The position numbers and the translations under genes were made by a program. This document shows positions 33,822 to 41,320 of a stretch of DNA of 41,655 nt, in pieces. This stretch comes from an uncultured Lachnospiraceae bacterium (GTDB lineage: Bacteria > Bacillota > Clostridia > Lachnospirales > Lachnospiraceae), in the NCBI GenBank assembly GCA_947625755.1, contig CANQPJ010000005.1, positions 79,832 to 121,486 of the forward strand, given 5' to 3'. The notes under the pieces were generated by a model. The model saw only the letters and a program-made list of their open reading frames with translations. It was not told the DNA's origin and did not search any database. Positions within the stretch are counted from its first letter, which is position 1. The number at the start of each line of letters is the position of its first letter.

Positions 33822-35255
33822 TTACACATTTATATCTGCATGCATCCCAAGTAACTCTTTGTTTGCTTCAAGGATTGGATTAATTTCCTCCTTTAAGAAT
33901 TCATCCACCTGTTCCGGTGAGCGTCCCACATACTTACTTGGGTCCATTGTGTTTTCAAGGTCTTTCAATGACATATTAAATGCTGAATCATTTGCAATCA
34001 GTTCTAACAGATTATTATCAAGACCTTTTTGTTTCACATTAGCTCCTGCTTCCATAGAAAGCTCACGAATCTTTTCGTGCATTTCCTGTCTGTTGCCGCC
34101 TGCTTTCACGGCATCCATCATAATATTCTCTGTAGCCATAAACGGAAGCTCGCTCATCAGCCTCTTGGTAATTACCTTATCGTAAACTACCAGTCCATCT
34201 ACAACATTCATGTATAAATCTAAAATACCGTCAATCGCCAAAAATGATTCCGGCACACTGAGTCTCTTGTTTGCCGAGTCGTCTAATGTTCTCTCGAACC
34301 ACTGCGTTGCAGAAGTGATTGCCGGATTTAACGCCGTCACCATAACATAATTGGCAAGGGAAGCAATTCTCTCACTTCTCATAGGATTTCTCTTATATGC
34401 CATGGCAGATGAACCTATCTGATTTTTTTCAAAAGGTTCCTCGATTTCTTTTAAATGCTGTAACAATCTAATATCATTTGAAAACTTATGAGCACTGGCG
34501 GCAATACCTGCTAATACGTTAAGTACACGCGTATCCATCTTTCTGGAATAAGTCTGTCCCGACACAGGGAAGCATTTCTCAAATCCCATTTTTGCAGCAA
34601 TCTTATTTTCTAATTCCTTAATCTTTTCATGGTCTCCCTCAAAAAGTTCCATGAAACTGGCTTGTGTACCCGTTGTACCCTTGCTGCCTAACAACATCAT
34701 GCTATCTAAAATATAATCCAAATCATCAAGATCAAGTTTCAGTTCCATCAGCCAGAGCGTAGCTCTCTTTCCCACTGTAGTAGGCTGGGCAGGCTGAAAA
34801 TGTGTAAATGCAAGCGTTGGCTGCGCCTTATACTTATCAGCAAATTTTGCCAGCTCGTTCATAACATTGATTAACTTTTTGCGAACCAGCTTTAACCCTT
34901 CTGTCATGATAATAATGTCAGTATTGTCACCAACATAGCATGATGTAGCACCAAGGTGAATAATCCCTGCTGCCTTTGGGCATTGAAGACCGTAAGCGTA
35001 AACATGCGACATAACATCATGCCGGACTATTTTTTCTCTTTCCTTTGCATCCTCATAATTAATGTCCTCGGCATGCGCTTTTAACTCATCAATCTGCTCC
35101 CGGGTAATGTTCAACCCCAGTTCCATCTCTGATTCTGCAAGGGCAATCCAAAGTTTTCTCCATGTTTTAAACTTCATGTCCGGAGAAAAAATATACTGCA
35201 TTTCCTTACTTGCATATCTTTCTGACAATGGACTGTTGTATCTGTCGTTACTCAT
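33822..35255 (-). CDS. purB: Adenylosuccinate lyase
   Basis: PurB releases fumarate from SAICAR and from adenylosuccinate, so it acts twice in AMP synthesis. The 477-residue length suits the subgroup near 475 residues. Signature KGTTGTQASFMELFEGD and, later, the flexible loop GSSAMAYKRNPMRSERI with the catalytic serines are present; HDVMSHVYAYG and GATSCYVGDNTD complete the active site. AGGAGG lies 5 nt before the ATG. It follows purF by 47 nt. Confidence 0.96.
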   Translation of the reverse strand: MSNDRYNSPLSERYASKEMQYIFSPDMKFKTWRKLWIALAESEMELGLNITREQIDELKAHAEDINYEDAKEREKIVRHDVMSHVYAYGLQCPKAAGIIHLGATSCYVGDNTDIIIMTEGLKLVRKKLINVMNELAKFADKYKAQPTLAFTHFQPAQPTTVGKRATLWLMELKLDLDDLDYILDSMMLLGSKGTTGTQASFMELFEGDHEKIKELENKIAAKMGFEKCFPVSGQTYSRKMDTRVLNVLAGIAASAHKFSNDIRLLQHLKEIEEPFEKNQIGSSAMAYKRNPMRSERIASLANYVMVTALNPAITSATQWFERTLDDSANKRLSVPESFLAIDGILDLYMNVVDGLVVYDKVITKRLMSELPFMATENIMMDAVKAGGNRQEMHEKIRELSMEAGANVKQKGLDNNLLELIANDSAFNMSLKDLENTMDPSKYVGRSPEQVDEFLKEEINPILEANKELLGMHADINV

Positions 35256-35302
35256 AAAAACCTCCTAAACCGTTTGACTTTGATATGTAAAAAATAGCAA
35301 AA

Positions 35303-36745
35303 CTATTTTTGATACTCTCCTCTGATATTTTCTTTTGGCGGCTCCATAGGGTATTTTCCTGTAAAACATCCCTTGCATATGGCATTTCCCCCTGATATTT
35401 CTATCAATCTGTCTATGTCCAGATATGCCAGACTATCACAGCCGATAACCTGTCGGATTTCCTCTATGCTCCGGTTATATGCTATCAGTAATTCTTTACT
35501 CGGCACATCTGTTCCGAAATAACATTCACTGATAAACGGTGGGGAACTGATTCTGACATGAACTTCTTTTGCTCCGGCGTCTCTTAACATCTGTACAATT
35601 CTGTCACTGGTAGTTCCCCGGACAATAGAGTCGTCTATCATAATCACTCTCTTGCCTTCCACTGCTTCTTTCAACACATTTAATTTTACTCTCACACTGG
35701 ATTCACGGCTTTTTTGCTGTGGCTTGATAAAAGTCCGCCCTACATAGCTGTTTTTTACAAATGCCGTACCATAAGGAATTCCGGACTGCATCGCATATCC
35801 CATAGCCGCAGCATTTCCTGACTCCGGTACTCCTACTACAATATCCGCCTCAACCGCACTGTCCATGGCAAGAAATTTTCCCGCCATAATTCTTGAATGA
35901 TAAACGCTGACACCGTCATAACGGCTATCCGGTCTTGCAAAATAAATATATTCAAATACGCATCTTGCCTGTTCTTCCGGTTTGATACACAATGATTTAT
36001 CTGACCGGATGCCATTCTCGTCAATCGTTACAATCTCACCGGGTTCAACATCCCTCACAAACTCTGCATCTATCGTATCAAGAGCGCATGACTCTGATGC
36101 TAATATGTAAGCATTATCCCTTTTTCCGATACACAAAGGTTTAAATCCATACGGGTCTCTGGCGCCAATTAACTTTCGGGGACTGGACACCACCAATGCA
36201 TATGCCCCTTTAATCTTTTTCATTGCCCTTGCAACTGCCTGTTCAGCATTTTTTGACTGAATCCTCTCTCTGGCAATATGATAAGCAATCACTTCCGAAT
36301 CAATGGTAGTCTGGAAAATGGCTCCCGTATATGCCAGCTCTTTTCGCAGTTCATTTGCATTAATCAGGTTTCCATTATGTGCCATCATCAACGTGCCCTT
36401 CACATAATTGAGGACCAATGGCTGCGCATTGCTTGGAATACTGTCTCCTGCTGTAGAATATCTGCAATGACCCACACCGATATTTCCCTTTAACTTTGAC
36501 AGATTCTCCTGATGGAACACCTCATTTACCAGTCCCATTCCCTTTAACAAATCTACCTTCCTTGGTCCATTGGTGTCTGACACTGCAATACCACAGCTTT
36601 CCTGACCTCTATGCTGTAAAGCAAAAAGTCCATAATAGATAGTAGAAGCCACATCCTCTCCATCTAAATCATAAATACCAAACACCCCGCATTCCTCATG
36701 TGGCTTGTCCGGTTCAAAAGACATGCTTACATCCCTCATATTCAT
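35303..36745 (-). CDS. purF: Amidophosphoribosyltransferase
   Basis: PurF makes phosphoribosylamine from PRPP and glutamine, the committed purine step. The 480-residue precursor has a short propeptide of 18 residues before Cys19 in EECGVFG, the N-terminal nucleophile after cleavage. The glutaminase domain spans about 19-250 (HRGQESCGIA, GHCRYSTAG, MAHNGNLIN), and the PRTase domain has VIMIDDSIVRGTTSDRIV. Spaced C-terminal and central cysteines, including CKGCFTG, fit the Bacillus type with a [4Fe-4S] cluster. The ATG at 36745 has AGGAG 7 nt upstream. First gene of purF-purB-purC. Confidence 0.96.
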   Translation of the reverse strand: MNMRDVSMSFEPDKPHEECGVFGIYDLDGEDVASTIYYGLFALQHRGQESCGIAVSDTNGPRKVDLLKGMGLVNEVFHQENLSKLKGNIGVGHCRYSTAGDSIPSNAQPLVLNYVKGTLMMAHNGNLINANELRKELAYTGAIFQTTIDSEVIAYHIARERIQSKNAEQAVARAMKKIKGAYALVVSSPRKLIGARDPYGFKPLCIGKRDNAYILASESCALDTIDAEFVRDVEPGEIVTIDENGIRSDKSLCIKPEEQARCVFEYIYFARPDSRYDGVSVYHSRIMAGKFLAMDSAVEADIVVGVPESGNAAAMGYAMQSGIPYGTAFVKNSYVGRTFIKPQQKSRESSVRVKLNVLKEAVEGKRVIMIDDSIVRGTTSDRIVQMLRDAGAKEVHVRISSPPFISECYFGTDVPSKELLIAYNRSIEEIRQVIGCDSLAYLDIDRLIEISGGNAICKGCFTGKYPMEPPKENIRGEYQK

Positions 36746-36838
36746 TTTTAATCTCCTAACCTTCTTGTGCCTGTCCAAACATGAAAATGCAGACACAAAA
36801 CCTATTCTTCATATTTTCCAAAAAATGTAGTCCTATTA

Positions 36839-36860
36839 TGGTATTTTATAAAACATACCA
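36839..36860. promoter_or_regulatory. Palindrome at the purF transcription start
   Basis: TGGTATTTTATAAAACATACCA pairs at nine of eleven positions across its axis, written in two halves TGGTATTTTAT and AAAACATACCA. It starts just after the predicted purF transcription start. Probable operator for a purine repressor; it does not match the Bacillus PurR box. Confidence 0.45.
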
Positions 36861-36867
36861 CGGGTTC

Positions 36868-36896
36868 ATTATAAAACGATGAAAAGAGAAAATCAA
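36868..36896 (-). promoter_or_regulatory. purF promoter
   Basis: On the minus strand TTGATT (36891-36896), exactly 17 nt, TATAAT (36868-36873). The best promoter match in the window, about 120 nt before the purF start. Confidence 0.75.
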
Positions 36897-36952
36897 CAAA
36901 CTTACTGTCCTGACCTTTGATTGTTTACTTTTTTATTTTTACAATCGGAAAA

Positions 36953-38386
36953 TTATATCATCTCTTTTAACAGTTTGTTTACCATCGCCGGATTTGCCTT
37001 GCCGCGGGTCGCTTTCATGGTCTGTCCCACCAAGGCTCCAATCGCCTTATCTTTTCCGGAACGGACATCTTCTACTGCCTTTGGATTTTCCTCAATAACT
37101 TTCTTTACGATTTCGCGTAATGCATCTTCATCATTATCCTGTTTCATTCCGTGTTCCTCAACATATGCCTCCGGGTCAATATCTGATTTGAACATTTCTT
37201 CAAATACTTCCTTTGCCGCGCCACGGTTAATAACACTTCCCTCAATTAAATGAATCAGCTTTGAAAGATTGGTTGCAGAAAATCTGATTTGGTCAGGGTC
37301 AATGCTCTCTTCCTTACACAACCGCATTGTTTCTCCCATAATCCAGTTGCTGACCTCTTTTGGCTTGTTTCCCAAAGCAACGGTCTCCTCGAATAAATCT
37401 GCCAATGGTTTATATAATGTAATAATATCTGCATCATATTCCGGAAGCCCAAACTCTTCCATATATCTTGCCATCTTTTCATCTCTAAATTCTGGCTCTT
37501 TGGATTTTACTTCCTCCAGCCATTCTTCACTGATAATAACCGGAACCAAATCAGGATCAGGAAAATATCGGTAATCCTGTGCATCTTCTTTGGAACGCAT
37601 TGCATAAGAATATTCTTTTGCATCATCCCAGCGTCTGGTTTCCTGCACTACTTTTTCTCCTGATTCAATTAAGTCTATCTGTCGTTCCTGCTCATTTTTA
37701 ATAGCTCTCGCAATCGCCTTAAATGAGTTAAGATTTTTCATCTCCGTTCTGGTGCCATATGCATCAGCTCCAACTTCTCTTACGGAAAGATTGACATCAG
37801 CTCTCATGGAACCCTCATTTAACTTACAGTCAGAAGCACCCAGATACTGAATAATCATACGCAGTTTTTCCAGATATGCCACTACTTCATCAGCACTGCG
37901 CATATCCGGTTCTGATACAATCTCAATCAGCGGTACACCGGAACGGTTCAAATCTACCAAAGAACAGTCATTGAAATCATCATGTATTAACTTTCCCGCA
38001 TCCTCTTCCATATGAATTTCGTGAATCCGAACTTTTTTACTTTCTCCGTTATCGCCTTTGATTTCTACATATCCGTTGGTACAAATTGGCTTGTATAACT
38101 GTGAAATCTGATAATTCTGCGGGTTGTCAGGATAAAAATAATTCTTTCTGTCAAACTTCCCGTTGCGGGTAATATCACAGTTTGTAGCAAGTCCTACTGC
38201 CATTGCATACTCTACCACCTGTTTGTTAAGTACAGGCAGTGAACCGGGCATACCGGTACATACCGGACAGGTATGTGTATTGGGTGCTCCGCCAAACTCT
38301 GTTCCACAGGAGCAGAAAATTTTTGTTTTTGTTGCCAACTCTACATGAACTTCCAGTCCAATGACTGTCTCATATGCTTTTCCCAT
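36953..38386 (-). CDS. gatB: Aspartyl/glutamyl-tRNA amidotransferase subunit B
   Basis: GatB holds the tRNA and activates the misacylated Glu-tRNA(Gln) or Asp-tRNA(Asn) by phosphorylation; ammonia arrives from GatA. The 477-residue subunit has ETVIGLEVHVEL, FCSCGTEFG with THTCPVC as the zinc site, PLIEIVSEPDMRS and DYRYFPDPDL. The C-terminal YqeY-like helical tail binds tRNA. The ATG at 38386 has AGGAGG 7 nt upstream; it starts 11 nt after the gatA stop. Confidence 0.97.
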   Translation of the reverse strand: MGKAYETVIGLEVHVELATKTKIFCSCGTEFGGAPNTHTCPVCTGMPGSLPVLNKQVVEYAMAVGLATNCDITRNGKFDRKNYFYPDNPQNYQISQLYKPICTNGYVEIKGDNGESKKVRIHEIHMEEDAGKLIHDDFNDCSLVDLNRSGVPLIEIVSEPDMRSADEVVAYLEKLRMIIQYLGASDCKLNEGSMRADVNLSVREVGADAYGTRTEMKNLNSFKAIARAIKNEQERQIDLIESGEKVVQETRRWDDAKEYSYAMRSKEDAQDYRYFPDPDLVPVIISEEWLEEVKSKEPEFRDEKMARYMEEFGLPEYDADIITLYKPLADLFEETVALGNKPKEVSNWIMGETMRLCKEESIDPDQIRFSATNLSKLIHLIEGSVINRGAAKEVFEEMFKSDIDPEAYVEEHGMKQDNDEDALREIVKKVIEENPKAVEDVRSGKDKAIGALVGQTMKATRGKANPAMVNKLLKEMI

Positions 38387-38397
38387 CACTGCTCCTC

Positions 38398-39885
38398 CTA
38401 ATCTCTTTCTTTTGACATGGCATTTTCTGCCAAACGGCATCCGTCATAGTCCCCCGACTGTTCGTATGCGTAAGCCATTCTGATAATATTATTTTCTTTA
38501 AAACAATCACCAATAATCTGCATTCCGATAGGAAGCCCTTTCGAATCCATCCCACATGGAACTGTAATTCCGGGAAGTCCTGCAAGATTAACGGAAATCG
38601 TGTAAATATCTCCCAGATACATCTGAATCGGATCTGACAGACTCTCTCCCAGTCTTGGCGCTGTGGCAGGTGACGCAGGTCCTATAATTACATCATACTT
38701 TGCAAAGGCATCATCAAATGCCTTTTTAATCAAAGCCTTGGTCCTAAGCGCTTTCAGATAATATGCATCATAATATCCGGAACTCAGAACAAAAGAACCT
38801 AACATAATACGTCTCTTGACTTCTTCTCCAAATCCTTCCGAACGTGTCTTTTTATACATGTTATGCAAATCCCCGTATTCAGAAGTACGATAACCATATT
38901 TGACTCCCTCGAATCTGGCAAGATTGGAGCTGGCTTCTGCCGCAGCAATGACATAGTATGCCGGAATCGCATAATCAATTAAATCAAGATCAAATTCCTC
39001 TACAATAGCTCCCTTTTTCTCAAGTACCTGAACAGCATGTAAAATTGTATCTTTTACTTCCTTATCAAGCCCCTCACCAAAATATCCTTTTGGAATACCG
39101 ATTTTCATTCCCTTTACATCATCTGTTAAGGCTGATGTGAAATTATAAGATTCCCTTTGAACAGATGTGGAATCCTTTGCATCATGACCGGCAATTATCT
39201 CTAAAATCGTAGCGCAGTCTGTAACATCTTTCGCTATCGGTCCAATCTGGTCGAGCGATGAACCATATGCAATCAGCCCATATCGTGACACCGTACCGTA
39301 AGTCGGCTTCATACCTGTCACGCCACAAAATGAACTTGGCTGTCTGATAGAACCACCTGTATCCGAACCGAGCGCATAGGAACATTCTCCGGCTGCCACT
39401 GCTGCGCAGCTGCCGCCCGAAGAGCCGCCCGGAACATGTTCTGTATTCCATGGATTTTTTGTCTCACCATAATATGACGTCTCGGTAGTGCTTCCCATGG
39501 CAAACTCGTCCATGTTTGTCTTTCCTATAATAATGGCTCCTGCCTTTTCAAGATTTACAACTGCTTCTGATGTATATGTCGGGGTAAAATTTGACAGTAT
39601 CTTTGAACTACAGGTCGTTAAAATTCCTTCTGTACACATATTGTCCTTGATTGCTACCGGCACGCCAGCCAGCGGTCCGTCTAATTTTCCCTCATCAATT
39701 TTTTTCTGAATTTCTTCTGCTTTGGCTAAAACCTTTTCTTTTTCCAGCACAGTCACATAACTGTTAATATCACTCTCAACTGCTTCAATCTGACGAAAAG
39801 CATCAAGAACAGCATCCTTTACTTTTACTTCACCATTCTTAATCTTTTTTCCCAGCTCAACAGCCGTCAAACGCATTAAGTTCAT
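38398..39885 (-). CDS. gatA: Aspartyl/glutamyl-tRNA amidotransferase subunit A
   Basis: GatA is the glutaminase of the amidotransferase, an amidase-signature enzyme. The 495-residue protein has the Ser-cisSer-Lys triad: Lys in PVAIKDNMC, the Gly/Ser-rich GGSSGGSCAAVAAG, and the nucleophilic Ser in GSDTGGSIRQPSSFCG. GGAGG lies 7 nt before the ATG. It follows gatC by 83 nt and precedes gatB by 11 nt. Confidence 0.97.
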   Translation of the reverse strand: MNLMRLTAVELGKKIKNGEVKVKDAVLDAFRQIEAVESDINSYVTVLEKEKVLAKAEEIQKKIDEGKLDGPLAGVPVAIKDNMCTEGILTTCSSKILSNFTPTYTSEAVVNLEKAGAIIIGKTNMDEFAMGSTTETSYYGETKNPWNTEHVPGGSSGGSCAAVAAGECSYALGSDTGGSIRQPSSFCGVTGMKPTYGTVSRYGLIAYGSSLDQIGPIAKDVTDCATILEIIAGHDAKDSTSVQRESYNFTSALTDDVKGMKIGIPKGYFGEGLDKEVKDTILHAVQVLEKKGAIVEEFDLDLIDYAIPAYYVIAAAEASSNLARFEGVKYGYRTSEYGDLHNMYKKTRSEGFGEEVKRRIMLGSFVLSSGYYDAYYLKALRTKALIKKAFDDAFAKYDVIIGPASPATAPRLGESLSDPIQMYLGDIYTISVNLAGLPGITVPCGMDSKGLPIGMQIIGDCFKENNIIRMAYAYEQSGDYDGCRLAENAMSKERD

Positions 39886-39968
39886 TAAATATCCTCCATT
39901 TTTTCAAAACCACCATCTGTCTCAAACAGTCGTGCTTCGGGCATCACCCGGCAATGCATGTGGTAAAA

Positions 39969-40262
39969 TTATTCGAATGTTTTCGGCACAACAAATGCTC
40001 CCTCTCTCACTTCAGGTGCATTTTTCAATATATTTTCCCGGTCATCTCCATTCACTACAACATCTTCGCGGAACACATTGTTTACCGGAAAAACATGGCT
40101 CATAGGCTCCACATTACTAGTATCCAGCTCGTTTAATTTGTCGATGTAATCAAGCATTTTGCCCATATCTTCCTTTGCTTTTTCTTTTTCATCATCAGAC
40201 AGCTCCAGCTTTGCCAGAATACCAACATACTCGATTGTTTCATCTGAAATAACGTTAGCCAT
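39969..40262 (-). CDS. gatC: Aspartyl/glutamyl-tRNA amidotransferase subunit C
   Basis: GatC is the small clamp that stabilises the GatA-GatB complex. The 97-residue product has the conserved [38 protein letters not shown] and the C-terminal [12 protein letters not shown]. The ATG at 40262 has AGGAGG 5 nt upstream, chosen over an in-frame start nine codons earlier without a site. First gene of the gatCAB operon, divergent from the PRTase-like gene. Confidence 0.96.
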   Translation of the reverse strand: MANVISDETIEYVGILAKLELSDDEKEKAKEDMGKMLDYIDKLNELDTSNVEPMSHVFPVNNVFREDVVVNGDDRENILKNAPEVREGAFVVPKTFE

Positions 40263-40303
40263 ATTGACCTCCTTTGATATACATAACATACTTTCACATA
40301 TAA

Positions 40304-40309
40304 ATTATA
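40304..40309 (-). promoter_or_regulatory. -10 element of the gatCAB promoter
   Basis: TATAAT on the minus strand, 41 nt before the gatC start; the -35 at 17 nt (TTTTAG) is weak. Confidence 0.5.
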
Positions 40310-40350
40310 GTTTACAAAAAAACATTCTAAAAATCAATTCATTTGGGAAT

Positions 40351-40380
40351 ATTACTAATAATCTTAATGTTTTTAGTAAT
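40351..40380. promoter_or_regulatory. Inverted repeat between the divergent gatC and PRTase-like promoters
   Basis: ATTACTAA (40351-40358) and TTAGTAAT (40373-40380), perfect 8-bp arms with a 14-nt centre, lying between the two promoters and just before the plus-strand -35. Confidence 0.35.
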
Positions 40381-40394
40381 TTTATATTATTTCA

Positions 40395-40422
40395 TTGAAA
40401 AGATACGATAATATTGTATAAT
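40395..40422 (+). promoter_or_regulatory. Promoter of the PRTase-like gene
   Basis: TTGAAA (40395-40400), 16-nt spacer, TATAAT (40417-40422), about 50 nt before the start. Confidence 0.6.
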
Positions 40423-40473
40423 TATATTATTCTAATGTACGGAAAAACAGCATAATGAAAGGAGGGCATGTAT

Positions 40474-41121
40474 ATGATTACAAACAGAATTGTAAAATAT
40501 TATGCCAGAAAAGATCCTAATATTGCCATTAAGGTAATACCGGGACATTTTGCAACAACACATTCTCATCTGAATTATTATCTGGATATGACAACTATGA
40601 AGACACGTGCAAATGAAGCAGAACGTATTGCCATAGCCATGAAAGATTATTACAATGTTATGGGAAAGCCGATTGACACCATTGTATGTCTGGATGGATG
40701 CGAAGTCATAGGAGCATTTCTCGCTAATGAATTGAGTCGTGCCGGTGTCTTATCCATGAATGCGCACAAGACCATTTATGTAGTTACGCCGGAATTTAAT
40801 TCTAACGGTCAGATGATTTTCAGAGATAACTTAAAACCGGAAGTCGCAGGAAGAAACGTATTACTTCTGCTCGCCTCTGCCACCACCGGAAAGACCATAC
40901 GAAACAGCATTGAGTGTATTCAGTATTACGGTGGCATTCTCCAAGGCATTTCAGCTATATTTAGTGCGGTTGATTCTGTTGACGGGCATCGGATTGATGC
41001 GTTATTCCGGGCAGAGGATATTCCAAAATACGAAGCATATTCCCAGAATGACTGTCCAATGTGCAAAGAGGGTAAGACGGTAGAAGCATTGGTCAATGGA
41101 TATGGATATAGTGAGATATAA
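40474..41121 (+). CDS. Orotate phosphoribosyltransferase-like protein
   Basis: A 215-residue protein with a type I PRTase-like fold. VLLLLASATTGKTIRNSIECI resembles the PRPP loop, with Thr-Thr-Gly-Lys-Thr in place of the usual acidic VDD/EDV start seen in the true PyrE at 3812-4489, so PRPP catalysis is uncertain. The hood is poorly conserved, and the C-terminus has CPMCKEG, a possible metal or redox CxxC. A bona fide pyrE is present, so this protein does something else, perhaps regulatory or salvage. The ATG at 40474 has AGGAGG 8 nt upstream; an in-frame ATG two codons earlier is too close. Element copy B follows its stop. Confidence 0.75.
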   Translation: MITNRIVKYYARKDPNIAIKVIPGHFATTHSHLNYYLDMTTMKTRANEAERIAIAMKDYYNVMGKPIDTIVCLDGCEVIGAFLANELSRAGVLSMNAHKTIYVVTPEFNSNGQMIFRDNLKPEVAGRNVLLLLASATTGKTIRNSIECIQYYGGILQGISAIFSAVDSVDGHRIDALFRAEDIPKYEAYSQNDCPMCKEGKTVEALVNGYGYSEI

Positions 41122-41139
41122 CAGATACAGACAAAAATT

Positions 41140-41158
41140 GGGGCTGTTAAAAAGTCCC
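41140..41158. other. Small GGG/CCC hairpin of element copy B
   Basis: GGGGCT and AGTCCC pair around GTTAAAA, 18 nt after the PRTase-like stop codon. Compared with copy A (GGGTTT/AAGCCC in the same gene-to-element direction), T.G became G.T and T-A became C-G, so pairing is preserved. Confidence 0.6.
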
Positions 41159-41165
41159 TGATTAG

Positions 41166-41201
41166 CAGAAGGGGTTGCCAGGAAATAGGCAACCCCTTCT
41201 G
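41166..41201. terminator. Long hairpin of element copy B, also terminator of the PRTase-like gene
   Basis: CAGAAGGGGTTGCC (41166-41179), 8-nt loop, GGCAACCCCTTCTG (41188-41201): 14 bp perfect, followed by TCTTTCTAT on the plus strand. The base CAGAA/TTCTG and the flanks match copy A; the inner stem is unrelated. Confidence 0.85.
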
Positions 41202-41205
41202 TCTT

Positions 41206-41320
41206 TCTATGTTCATTAGATAATTGTTGATTTCAGTGCAAGTTCTAAAATTACACCTTTCATTTTCTGAACAGTCTTTTGTAAGCTCTGTTTTCTTGTC
41301 ATATTGATAATTTACATATA
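41206..41320 (-). other. Conserved tail of repeat element copy B
   Basis: About 115 bp that, read on the minus strand, starts with the repeat box TATATGTAA and matches the tail of copy A at most positions, with long identical stretches such as GAACTTGCACTGAAATCAAC. It contains the 28-codon open frame. Confidence 0.85.
41216..41302 (-). CDS. Possible 28-residue peptide inside element copy B
   Basis: An open frame for MTRKQSLQKTVQKMKGVI followed by LELALKSTII, basic at the N-terminus and hydrophobic at the C-terminus. It has no ribosome binding site, an in-frame TAA lies just upstream, and the copy A counterpart is broken by a stop and a frameshift. Against translation: the identical stretches between copies extend past codon boundaries and beyond the frame. 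I consider it more likely a chance frame in a structured non-coding tail, but record it. Confidence 0.2.
   Translation of the reverse strand: MTRKQSLQKTVQKMKGVILELALKSTII

Noticed and set aside
36919-36946. Terminator after gatB
   Set aside because: GATTGT/ACAATC arms are short with a 16-nt loop and no proper T-run on the minus strand.
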